A stretch of DNA of 64,000 nucleotides, taken from positions 1,647,108-1,711,107 of the forward strand of contig CATOSD010000001.1 in NCBI GenBank assembly GCA_951812395.1, in the 5' to 3' direction. The position numbers were made by a program, and so were the translations under genes. The notes beneath the pieces were generated by a model, which was not told where the DNA came from, did no database searches, and was given only the letters and a program-made list of their open reading frames with translations. The stretch comes from an uncultured Dehalococcoidia bacterium. Its GTDB lineage: Bacteria; Chloroflexota; Dehalococcoidia; Lucifugimonadales; CATOSD01. This document shows, piece after piece, positions 34,503-42,726 of the stretch. How positions within the stretch are numbered: position 1 is the first letter of the stretch; every line of letters begins with the position of its first letter.

Positions 34503-35735
34503 ATGCGAGCCCAGCAGACTAACCCCGAGTCTTTCGTTGCCCCCGAAGCGGAATACGCGCGCCTGACCCTGGAGGGCATGGCCACCCTGGGCGACTGCTA
34601 CGCGCCCTTCGAAGAGCAGACCATCAACGTATTTGGCGGACTGCCCGGCGAAGAGGTGGTCGCCAGGATCGTGCGATACCGCAGGCGACGGCGCAAGTTC
34701 GTCTCTGGCATAGTCGAGCAGGTACTGTCGCCATCTCCCCATAGGGTGGCGCCCCCATGTCCACTCTTCGGGCCGTGCAGCGGCTGCCAGTGGCAGCACG
34801 TCAGCTATGAACACCAGCTCACGCTCAAGCGTGATGCCGTGGCGAGGGAGATTGGCCGCTATCAGGAGCTGGACGGCGTGACCGTCGCCCCCACCGTGCC
34901 AGGCCCGCAACCCTACAACTACCGTAACCACGCCCGTTTTACGGTCAGGCGCAACGGCTCGCTCGGGTTCACGAACCGCATCACACGCAGATTCGTCCGC
35001 GTGGACGAGTGCATGCTGATGACATCCGGCATCAACGACGCGCTCGCCGAGCTGCAGGGCAAGTGCTCGGAGACAACGCAGCTCTCGGTGCGCTACGGCG
35101 TCAACACCGGCGACTTCCTGGTGCAGCCTACGCTGCAACATCCGGCCATCGGACTGCCCTCGGGCCAGCCCCACTATGTCGAGGAACTGCTTGGCACGCG
35201 GTTCCGTGTCGCCTCGCCGTCCTTCTTCCAGGTCAACACCCACCAGGCCGAGCACATGGCGCGCATGGTGAGGGACAGGCTCGAACTCACTCGCGCCGGC
35301 ACGCTTCTGGACGCCTACGCGGGGGTCGGCACGTTCGCGGTGCTGCTCGCGGGCGAGGCGGGCAGGGTGATCGCGATCGAGGAATCGTCCGCCGCCGTGC
35401 GCGACGCGGCCCTGAACGCGGAGGGTCTGAACAACGTGGAGTTCGTGGAATCCAAGACTGAGGACGCGCTGAACACGCTGGACGAGCCGGTCGACGCTGT
35501 GATTCTCGATCCGCCGCGTTCGGGATGCGATCCCCGCGTACTTGGCGCCCTGGCGCGCCTGGCCCCGCGACGCATCGCTTACGTGTCGTGCGATCCTTCG
35601 ACACTGGCGCGAGACCTCGCGATCCTGGCGGACTCCGGCATGACTGTGCTCGGAGTCGAGCCGATCGACATGTTCCCGCAGACCTACCACGTGGAGACGG
35701 TCGCGACGTTGAATGGGCGCAGCGGCGGGTCTTAG
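34503..35735 (+). CDS. RumA/RlmD-family 23S rRNA (uracil-5-)-methyltransferase
   Basis: 410 residues. N-terminal TRAM-like domain (LTLEGMATLGDCYAPFE, LPGEEVVARIVRYRRRR), an Fe-S cluster motif CPLFGPCSGCQWQH, and a SAM-binding domain with LDAYAGVGTFAVLLA. The catalytic end has ILDPPRSGC and VSCDPSTLARDL, with the nucleophilic Cys in SCDPSTLARD. It could modify U1939, U747 or a tRNA; the family assignment is firm but the target base is not. ATG 34503 is 116 bases after rnpB. Confidence 0.9.
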   Translation: MRAQQTNPESFVAPEAEYARLTLEGMATLGDCYAPFEEQTINVFGGLPGEEVVARIVRYRRRRRKFVSGIVEQVLSPSPHRVAPPCPLFGPCSGCQWQHVSYEHQLTLKRDAVAREIGRYQELDGVTVAPTVPGPQPYNYRNHARFTVRRNGSLGFTNRITRRFVRVDECMLMTSGINDALAELQGKCSETTQLSVRYGVNTGDFLVQPTLQHPAIGLPSGQPHYVEELLGTRFRVASPSFFQVNTHQAEHMARMVRDRLELTRAGTLLDAYAGVGTFAVLLAGEAGRVIAIEESSAAVRDAALNAEGLNNVEFVESKTEDALNTLDEPVDAVILDPPRSGCDPRVLGALARLAPRRIAYVSCDPSTLARDLAILADSGMTVLGVEPIDMFPQTYHVETVATLNGRSGGS

Positions 35736-35848
35736 AACGCTGATGCGGCTGCATCGAGCCCGTTGGACTGAGACAACCCCCATCCATTAGAATGGGCGCG
35801 CGGCGGGCGCCCATAGCGCGAGACCGGGCCGAAGGATTCTCCACCGAT

Positions 35849-36547
35849 ATGACCGTAAACTCGCCGGACGATCCGGCATCTCGCCAGGTGCCCCAATTTG
35901 TGCTGGCCTCGTCCTCTCCACGCAGGCGAGAGCTCGTGGCCGAGTTGCGGCTGGACGTGGACACCCTGGGTCCCAACGGTTTCGAGGAGCCGCCCACGCT
36001 GGGCGAGACTCCTGAGGATTACACCCTGCGTTTAGCCGAGGACAAGGCCGGACAGGGCGCCGCGCTCCGGCCTGGATCGTTCGTCATCGGCGCCGACACC
36101 TGCGTCGTGTTTCGTGGCGAAATCCTGGGCAAGCCGATTGACGCCGCCGACGCGATTGCCACGTTGCAGCGGCTTCGCGGCGCGGAGCACTCGGTGGTGA
36201 CGGGCGTGTGCGTGCGTGCGACCGGAGTCTCTGGTTCGTCGGTTTCCGACGCCCTGCACAAGACGGTCCGCCGGACGCAAGTATGGATGCGGGACTACTC
36301 GGACGACGAGATCGACGCCTACGTCGAGTCGGGTAGGGCGTTCGACAAGGCTGGGAGCTACGCGATCCAGGACAGCGACTTTCATCCAGTCGACAGATTC
36401 GTGGGCTGCTACCTCAACGTGGTGGGCTTTCCGCTCTGTGCGCTCGTTGAGACCCTCGCGGCCCTGGGCGTCCCCGCTGAGTTGCGTCGACCGGAGCACA
36501 CCGCTGCCTTGTGCGGAGGGTGCGAGCTGACTGGAGGCGGAGCGTGA
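35849..36547 (+). CDS. maf: Maf-like nucleotide pyrophosphatase
   Basis: 232 residues from ATG 35849, preferred because GAAGGA precedes it and homologues start near FVLASSSPRRREL; an in-frame ATG at 35792 is possible. SSSPRRREL (phosphate binding), FVIGADTCVV (catalytic Asp), KPIDAADAIATLQRLRG and KAGSYAIQD are family marks. Maf proteins hydrolyse dTTP/UTP or modified nucleotides. The stop overlaps the tat gene start (GTGA). Confidence 0.92.
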   Translation: MTVNSPDDPASRQVPQFVLASSSPRRRELVAELRLDVDTLGPNGFEEPPTLGETPEDYTLRLAEDKAGQGAALRPGSFVIGADTCVVFRGEILGKPIDAADAIATLQRLRGAEHSVVTGVCVRATGVSGSSVSDALHKTVRRTQVWMRDYSDDEIDAYVESGRAFDKAGSYAIQDSDFHPVDRFVGCYLNVVGFPLCALVETLAALGVPAELRRPEHTAALCGGCELTGGGA

Positions 36548-36921
36548 GCTTTCTCGGCATGGGCACACCTGAGATATTGGTCGTCCTGCTGCTCGCCTTT
36601 CTCTTGCTGGGGCCGGAGCGCATGATCACCGCGGCGAAGACGCTTGGCAAGTATGCCGGCGAGATGCGCCGGATGGCGTCCGAGATTCCCGACATAACCC
36701 TGGACGGTGACGAACGCGGCAACAGAGAAGGCCCTATCGTGCACAGGGGAGGCGGGCCGAATCCGAGTGTGCGCCCACGATCAGAAGAGAAGCCGAGCGG
36801 TGAGGCGCCCGGCAACGATGGCGCGGAGGCCGCGCCGGAGGACGACGGCCCGGTGACATTCCGGCGCGAAAGGCCAGCGAAGGACACGCCCGACGCGACG
36901 AGGGGTCAGGACACTCAATGA
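36544..36921 (+). CDS. TatA/B-family twin-arginine translocase subunit
   Basis: 125 residues from GTG 36544. A single N-terminal membrane helix with the family motif (LGMGTPEILVVLLLAFLLLG, then PERM), a short amphipathic helix (AAKTLGKYAGEM) and a long charged tail. The longer tail and position directly before tatC suggest a TatB role, but TatA and TatB are hard to tell apart in this phylum. It overlaps maf by 4 bases and tatC by 4 (ATGA). Confidence 0.87.
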   Translation: MSFLGMGTPEILVVLLLAFLLLGPERMITAAKTLGKYAGEMRRMASEIPDITLDGDERGNREGPIVHRGGGPNPSVRPRSEEKPSGEAPGNDGAEAAPEDDGPVTFRRERPAKDTPDATRGQDTQ

Positions 36922-37691
36922 GCGAGTCACGGCTGCCGTTCGGAGAACACGTCAACGAGCTGCGCAAGCGTCTGACGCGCGCCGTCATCGCGGTGGTGCT
37001 TTGCACGGGCGTCGCCTTCGTGTTCCACGAGCAGATACTTGTGCTCCTCATGGAACCGGCCCAGGGATTCGCTGGCATACCCAACGGCAAGCCAGTGTTC
37101 ATCAATCTCACTGAGTTCATTAGCACGGCCATGAAGGCGTCACTGGTGGTGGGCCTGTGCGTCTCGTTCCCGTTCGTGCTCTACCAGATGGTCATGTTCG
37201 TCGCGCCCGGCCTTACGCCGCCCGAAAGGCGGTGGCTTTATGCGCTTGTGCCGGCGGCGGTAGGCGCATTCGCGCTGGGAGCGTTCTTCGGATACCGCGT
37301 TCTGTTTCCGCCGGCAATCGGCTTCCTTCAGAACTTCGGAAGTGACGTCGCTACGCCGATGATCACCATCGGAAGTTACGTCGGGTTAATGCTCACGCTG
37401 CTGTTCTGGATGGGCGTGGTGTTCGAGATGCCAGTGGTGATCTTCTTCCTGTCCAGGCTGGGAATCGTGACGCCACGGTTCCTCTCCCGACAACGCAGGT
37501 ACGCAATCGTGTTGGCGTTCGTACTGGGCGCCGTGATCACACCGACGTTCGATCCCATCAACCAGGCGCTTGTCGCGCTGCCAATCATCGCGCTGTACGA
37601 GATCAGCATCTGGCTGTCGAAGCTGGCGCAGCGCGGCCGCGAGAGGAGCGCTTCGAAGCTCGGCTTGGCCGACACCGACGCCGGGACGTAG
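36918..37691 (+). CDS. tatC: Sec-independent translocase TatC
   Basis: 257 residues with six membrane segments. The N-terminal FGEHVNELRKRLTRAV is the TatC signature that binds the twin-arginine signal; VAPGLTPPERRW follows the second helix, and ITPTFDPINQALVALPIIALYEISIWL is the usual end. It forms the receptor core of the Tat complex. ATG overlaps the TGA of the upstream gene. Confidence 0.96.
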   Translation: MSESRLPFGEHVNELRKRLTRAVIAVVLCTGVAFVFHEQILVLLMEPAQGFAGIPNGKPVFINLTEFISTAMKASLVVGLCVSFPFVLYQMVMFVAPGLTPPERRWLYALVPAAVGAFALGAFFGYRVLFPPAIGFLQNFGSDVATPMITIGSYVGLMLTLLFWMGVVFEMPVVIFFLSRLGIVTPRFLSRQRRYAIVLAFVLGAVITPTFDPINQALVALPIIALYEISIWLSKLAQRGRERSASKLGLADTDAGT

Positions 37692-37713
37692 CGCAGGCTC
37701 GTGGCCAAAAGAG

Positions 37714-37738
37714 AACGCCCCGGACAGTCCGGGGCGTT
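37714..37738. terminator. Hairpin terminator shared by tatC and tatA
   Basis: A perfect 11-bp stem, AACGCCCCGGA (37714-37724) with TCCGGGGCGTT (37728-37738), 3-base loop. On the minus strand it is followed by CTCTTTT, a U-tract, so it best serves tatA, but it lies between the convergent stops of both genes. Confidence 0.65.
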
Positions 37739-37766
37739 GCATCTGGGTTGGCTGTTCGAACTGGCT

Positions 37767-37976
37767 TTAGGCGGAGCCGTTCTGCTTTCCGCTGGCCGTA
37801 GCTTCGCTTTGCGTTTGCCCGCCGCCGTCAGCTTCCGACGACTGGGACGTGCGGAATTCACGTATCGCCTTGCCTATTGCGCCGCCTATCTCCGGAAGAC
37901 GGCCCACGCCGAAGATGACCATCACGATCACCAGAATGATTATCAGCTCCAACGGCCCTAATCGAAATGGCATCAC
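37767..37976 (-). CDS. tatA: Twin-arginine translocase subunit TatA
   Basis: 69 residues. One membrane helix (LGPLELIIILVIVMVIFGVG), then the RLPEIGGAIGKAIREFR amphipathic helix and a short Gly/Ser-rich tail: classic TatA. It faces the tatC operon, giving the cell a separate dose of the pore subunit. Confidence 0.94.
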   Translation of the reverse strand: MMPFRLGPLELIIILVIVMVIFGVGRLPEIGGAIGKAIREFRTSQSSEADGGGQTQSEATASGKQNGSA

Positions 37977-38257
37977 GCCCCCCTTCTAGGTGGTACAGCC
38001 CTTTATGGGCACTATACTAGTCCCACGCAATGGCCGGCGTCAAGTTACGCGCCGTTCTGGCGGCGAAAATCGGTAGACCTGGCCTGGTTTGCGAAAAAGA
38101 TATGTCTCGACATCCAATTGGAATCGGACATGAGAAGAGGCGGATCCGGGCAATTCAGACTTCGGGGTATGCTGAGGCAATGCGTACAGTTTGAAATCGA
38201 GGTAGAGGTTGCAGAATTGAGTAAAATTACCTACTCTTACATCGTAGGAGGCTTACC

Positions 38258-39607
38258 ATGTCGACTGATGCGGTGATGCTGTATACGGAATGCCACGCAC
38301 TGTACGTCCGTGGTGTGAGGGCGGCTGTTCGTGAAAGGATGGAGGCCGAGCACGCTGAGGATTGGTGGGCTAAGGGTGTGCTGACGAACGTCAGCCCGGA
38401 ACAGCGGCAGCAACTGGAACGACTTGCGATAACACAGGGGATTAACTCGCTTGAGGAACTGCTTGACGTACCGCATTTCGGCCACCTGGTATGCGGCTCA
38501 GGGTTGTTTGCCGATTACCTCGCCGACAGTGCGGCGGCCTTTCGTAAGTTCTTGGACCTAGTCCGTATTCGCAATGTCTGGGCACATGTGCGAATGGAGA
38601 ACACCTCCGTGGCGCGTGTCGTTCAGTCACTTGAGACAATGGAGGATATACTCTCGTCACTGAGACGCAGAGAGGCGCTCGGAATTTCAACAATTAGGAG
38701 GAAGTTTTCCTCCAACCCTATGGGAGTCAAGGGAGAGGCGCAAGGACTAGTAGTAGAGGAGGACAACTTGGACGCTCTAGAGGATTTTGACGCTGGCTTC
38801 GCCTCTTACACCCAAGCTTCCGACCCTATGTCGTTCTGGACTCAATTGCATTCTTATCTGGTAATGGATACTACGGTAGAGCCAGTTGAATACTCAACAG
38901 ACCGGAATCGCATTCGAGTGGTCATAACCAACCAATCTCCCGTCGGCCACAGCGCACCTGAGGTTCACTTCCGAGATGTGTCTGTCGAGGTCCATATGTC
39001 CAGTCGATCAGACTACCAACTTGTAGAGGGTGACATACAACGAAGAACACTGGCTCCGGGGGAGAGCTTCAGCTTTGCAATCGAAATGCAATCGAGGCAG
39101 ATGGCATTTAGTGAGTTTGAACTTGTCAGCCGTGTAGACTGGGACCGCTTGTTTTCACTCACGCGGAGAGGGTCGCCGCCAGCGGAAGCTGTAGCTCCAG
39201 TATTGGACGAACTCCTGGAGAGATTTGAGTCACTTGGAATTAAGGAGTTTCTTGAGGAAGTGCTAAGCTCCATCGATGGCGTTGAACCTGGTATGACTAT
39301 GCAGGATGCGGCGAATCTTCGTGATGCGTTGCGTGGCTTTCGAGAGACTGTCGATCAAAAGGTCGAGGCCATCGGCTGTATTTTTGAGGAATTCTTGCTA
39401 CAGGATAGTTTGAGGCCTGGAGCACAATTGGCAGACGTCACAAAGTTCCTTGACGGCCTCTCATCAAAGATCAATTTCCTAGACGAGGCAATTGGAAAGA
39501 CCGACTTTGCACTAATGGATCAGGCCGTGAACGGGTTAGAGCAATCTCAGCTTGCTGTGATGAGATTGGAAAACGCAATTAAGGAAGTGGCAGGCCATAC
39601 AAGGTGA
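38258..39607 (+). CDS. Unknown protein with an N-terminal Swt1-like HEPN domain
   Basis: 449 residues. The first about 140 residues are helical and hold R105-N-V-W-A-H110 within FLDLVRIRNVWAHVR, the Rx4H pattern of HEPN ribonuclease-fold domains, in the arrangement of Swt1-type HEPN. The middle (about 200-290) looks like a beta-sandwich (IRVVITNQSPVGHSAPEVHF, RRTLAPGESFSFAIEM). The C-terminus is helical. Codon use is less GC-biased than in flanking genes, so it may be acquired. TAGGAGG (38245-38251) precedes ATG 38258. No partner gene is seen. HEPN proteins often act in RNA cleavage or anti-phage defence, but this is inference. Confidence 0.6.
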   Translation: MSTDAVMLYTECHALYVRGVRAAVRERMEAEHAEDWWAKGVLTNVSPEQRQQLERLAITQGINSLEELLDVPHFGHLVCGSGLFADYLADSAAAFRKFLDLVRIRNVWAHVRMENTSVARVVQSLETMEDILSSLRRREALGISTIRRKFSSNPMGVKGEAQGLVVEEDNLDALEDFDAGFASYTQASDPMSFWTQLHSYLVMDTTVEPVEYSTDRNRIRVVITNQSPVGHSAPEVHFRDVSVEVHMSSRSDYQLVEGDIQRRTLAPGESFSFAIEMQSRQMAFSEFELVSRVDWDRLFSLTRRGSPPAEAVAPVLDELLERFESLGIKEFLEEVLSSIDGVEPGMTMQDAANLRDALRGFRETVDQKVEAIGCIFEEFLLQDSLRPGAQLADVTKFLDGLSSKINFLDEAIGKTDFALMDQAVNGLEQSQLAVMRLENAIKEVAGHTR

Positions 39608-39665
39608 TAGACACAAGTCGCATCGGATGCCAATTCTTGCTGCACAGGTTAGTTTGCCATACCGC

Positions 39666-40670
39666 TCACCGGCGGGGCAGGCGGTGGCGCGGGTTGTGGT
39701 GGGTGAGCACTGACGTGTTGAAGAGGTTGTCCGGCATTCGGCCTTTCAGCACGCTCGCGACCTCCCCCGCGCCGCGCTCCTCCAGTTCGAGCACCGCCTC
39801 CTGCGAGAAGAAACCGATGTGCGGCGTCACTATCACGTTGTCCAGCTCAAACAGCGGGTGATTCTGAGGCGGTGGCGTCTGCGCGGCCACGTCGAGCCCG
39901 GCGCCTGCTATCTCCCCGCCGGCCAGAGCGTCATGCAGGGCGGTCTCGTCGATCACCGCGCCCCTCGCCGTATTGATGATGACCGCGCTGCTCTTCATCA
40001 ACGCAAGCTCTGGCGCGCCGATCATCCCCTCGGTCTCCGGGGTAAGCGGCGTGTGGAAGGTAACGTAGTCGCTCTGTTGCAATAGCTCAGTCAGCGTGAC
40101 AAGCTGCGCGCCGTGGGCCGCCGCGTCCTCCTCGGTGAGGCTGGGACTGTACGCCAGCGCCTCCATGCCGAACGCTCTCGCCTTTGCGCACACCGAGCGT
40201 CCGATCCGGCCGAACCCCACGATGCCGAGCTTCTTGCCGCGCAGCCGGGGCATCGGCATGCCCAGCTTCAGGCTGTCCCATCCCTCGGACTTGACGGCGT
40301 TGTTGAACATCGTAACGCGGCGGTTCCACGCCAGCAGCAGCGCCATCGCGTGGGACGACACTTCGTCCACGCAGTAGTCGGGCACGTAGGTCACGGCGAT
40401 GCCCAGTTCGGTAGCCACGTCGACGGCGATGTTGTCCACGCCAACGCCGAACCGCCCGACGACTTCCAGATTCTCGGCCTCGCGCACGACCCGCTCGGTG
40501 ACCAGCGCGAAGCATGTGAGGATGCCGTGGACGTCCTTCGCCAGCGCGGCCAGCGTCTTCTCGCTGCCGTCGGGCGCCACGACTATCTCCGCGTCGGCGC
40601 GCGCGAGCACGGCCCTCTCCGGCTCGACGGAAGGCCAAACGTGGTCTGTGATTAGCACCTTGTATTTCAT
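39666..40670 (-). CDS. D-isomer-specific 2-hydroxyacid dehydrogenase
   Basis: 334 residues. The Rossmann motif is GIVGFGRIGRSVCAKA. Catalytic Arg and flanks are in INTARGAVIDE, and the catalytic His is in VTPHIGFFSQEA. VGRFGVGVDNI and the DYCVDEVSSHA segment match the phosphoglycerate/hydroxypyruvate dehydrogenase branch. It reduces a 2-keto acid with NAD(P)H or the reverse; the exact substrate is not known. Only 189 bases separate its start from the IS pair. Confidence 0.92.
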   Translation of the reverse strand: MKYKVLITDHVWPSVEPERAVLARADAEIVVAPDGSEKTLAALAKDVHGILTCFALVTERVVREAENLEVVGRFGVGVDNIAVDVATELGIAVTYVPDYCVDEVSSHAMALLLAWNRRVTMFNNAVKSEGWDSLKLGMPMPRLRGKKLGIVGFGRIGRSVCAKARAFGMEALAYSPSLTEEDAAAHGAQLVTLTELLQQSDYVTFHTPLTPETEGMIGAPELALMKSSAVIINTARGAVIDETALHDALAGGEIAGAGLDVAAQTPPPQNHPLFELDNVIVTPHIGFFSQEAVLELEERGAGEVASVLKGRMPDNLFNTSVLTHHNPRHRLPRR

Positions 40671-40859
40671 TCGTCTCGTTTCGCCGCGCCTTGGTCGCGA
40701 GATGGGCGCGGCCTGGGCAGTGTAGGCCTATGTTACTACCCGCATGGAGCGTATGCAAAAGCGAGCGTTCTTTGGAACCTGTATCATCTTACTCGGTGTC
40801 CTACAAGGGATTCCCCCTATATGCGTGCGGCCAACCATACAAATGCGGGTTCGTCAGCC

Positions 40860-42722
40860 CCCAAATCCACCGCCTAACCGCGGCGGGGGGGGGGTGTGGT
40901 GGGTTGGCGAGGGTGAATGTGCGTTTTGGGGCCGGTCAGTTGGCGTGGGGAAGGTCGATGCGACGGTCTGGGGGCGTGAGGCGGTTCCTGAGAGGGTAGT
41001 TGGAGGGTTTTGGGCGAGTTTCGGACACGGCGAAGCCGACGACTTCGGTTCAGTCGCCTCGAGTGTGGGTGGATTCCTGAGGAGAATCAGGCCCGGAGCG
41101 GCGTGTTTGCCAGAGCGTGTATCCTGCGTTGCGCACTCACGAGCAGGTCATGGGTGGGGTGTCCTCTCGCGAGACGGATGGTGAGCCTCCTTGCGTGTCT
41201 GACCACTCGCCCCGCAACGCAGATTACGCCGAAGCGCACCGCCTTCAGACGCTTGCTCACCCACTCTTCTCCCAACACCAGCCGCTTCATCGCTGAGTTC
41301 AGATTGAACGCCAACACCACTATCGCCCACCACGCCGCGTTCGACCCGAACTTCCCCGACGGCAGCCTGCCCCCCGCAAGGTCCTCCTTCAGCACCGAAT
41401 GCACCTCCTCACCCTTGCCACACCTCTGCCTGTACCACCGGACCAACTCATCCCCAGGCAACTCTCGGTTCGTCACCATCCCTGTCACTTTGTACAATTT
41501 GCCATCCCCCATCTCCATAATGGGAACCGACAGCTTCTCCCCATCCATGTCGAACAGCGGCGGGTTCGGCATACGCTCCCTTATCGCGATGAACCTGTAG
41601 TCGGGACTGTTCTTGCTGTATCCCGTCCAACTGGTCACGTAGCACACCTCGGCGTACTGCTGTCTTGTGGCCTCTCGATGCTCACCCTCTGTCCTGTACA
41701 GGTCGTGCCATCCTTCCTCCTCTACCTCACTCACCGCCGCCCTGAACTCAGCCATCACGTTCACTCCCACACAGAACTCGATCACTCCGAACCGCTCATC
41801 CCTTCCCTCGGCGCAGTACTTCAACAGCTCCTTCTGGTAGCCCGCCGAGTCAGACCTCATCATCACCTTGCTCACCCCTGGGGGCAGACACTCCAGCGAC
41901 TCCTTCAACACCCTGAGCTGTTCGTAGCCCGCGTTCACGTTGCCGTCTCTGAACTCGGAGTGCACCACAAGGTCCGCCTCATACCAGTAGGTGGTCAACG
42001 GCTGGTACGCCTTGTGCTTTTTGTAGCAGAAGCACGCCTGCCGCTTGTGCGTCCCTATCAGCGTGGCGTCCATGTCCAATGTCGCTTCGGTGTGTCCTGA
42101 ATGGCCTCCCGCGAACCTCACCAGGTCCGCGTTGACCTTCCCAAGCCCTCTCAGCGCGTCGTTGGCCGCCGGTATGAACGCCTTGCGAGACCGTCTCCCG
42201 GCCTCCTCAGCCTCGTCGTGGAAACGGTCCAGATACCTGAACACCGCCGTGGGCGACGGCACAGTGCGGCTACGCTCCTTACGCCACCTTCTGAGCTGCG
42301 CCCTGCGCTCTGCCCGCCGCACCCCGTGAGTCTCCGCGGTGAGCAGCGCCCTGCCCAGCCCCTCGTCCTTCTCCAGCAGCCGCAGGTCATCCACCGACTC
42401 ACCACCGGCCAGGTTGAGCATCACAAGCGCCGTCACATTCTGGGCGTCCGTCCACCCCTGTGTGCCCTCTCTCACTCCCACGTGACGGCGCACCGACTGC
42501 CCCAGTCGGGCAACAAACGCCAGGTCCAGGTATGCCGGCAACCCCGACAACGCCGTCATACCAGTAGACTCGGTCTCCTCTGCGTAGTGGAAAGGAAGCG
42601 TTGCTTGCTGCATAATAGTCGCACCTCGTTGGTGATGGGTTGTTGTTGATAACTACCATCATAGCCGGCTTTACAGCCGGCTCCAACGAGGCCTTCTTTT
42701 GCAACTAGGCGGTGGATTTGGG
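40860..42722 (-). mobile_element. IS1380-like insertion sequence, copy 1
   Basis: 1863 bp. Terminal inverted repeats are perfect: CCCAAATCCACCGCCTA at 40860-40876 and its complement at 42706-42722. AGCC flanks it on the left (40856-40859) and right (42723-42726), a 4-bp target duplication. One transposase gene on the minus strand fills it. A 10-G run lies near the left end (40885-40894). Confidence 0.88.
41087..42613 (-). CDS. IS1380-family transposase, copy 1
   Basis: 508 residues, intact. The DDE core shows D182 in TLDMDATLIGTHKRQ and D255 in VMMRSDSAGYQKE, with the closing Glu in the C-terminal part. A C-terminal segment (RWYRQRCGKGEEVHSVLKED) fits the IS1380 group. It differs from copy 2 at only two residues (Gly139/Arg and one His/Gln). 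It should cut and paste the element between its inverted repeats. A small palindrome (AGCCGGCT twice) lies between its start and the right end. Confidence 0.9.
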   Translation of the reverse strand: MQQATLPFHYAEETESTGMTALSGLPAYLDLAFVARLGQSVRRHVGVREGTQGWTDAQNVTALVMLNLAGGESVDDLRLLEKDEGLGRALLTAETHGVRRAERRAQLRRWRKERSRTVPSPTAVFRYLDRFHDEAEEAGRRSRKAFIPAANDALRGLGKVNADLVRFAGGHSGHTEATLDMDATLIGTHKRQACFCYKKHKAYQPLTTYWYEADLVVHSEFRDGNVNAGYEQLRVLKESLECLPPGVSKVMMRSDSAGYQKELLKYCAEGRDERFGVIEFCVGVNVMAEFRAAVSEVEEEGWHDLYRTEGEHREATRQQYAEVCYVTSWTGYSKNSPDYRFIAIRERMPNPPLFDMDGEKLSVPIMEMGDGKLYKVTGMVTNRELPGDELVRWYRQRCGKGEEVHSVLKEDLAGGRLPSGKFGSNAAWWAIVVLAFNLNSAMKRLVLGEEWVSKRLKAVRFGVICVAGRVVRHARRLTIRLARGHPTHDLLVSAQRRIHALANTPLRA

Positions 42723-42726
42723 AGCC

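Noticed and set aside
41010..41600. Plus-strand frames inside the IS copies
   Set aside because: Shadows of the intact minus-strand transposases; the same frames occur in both copies only because the elements are copies.
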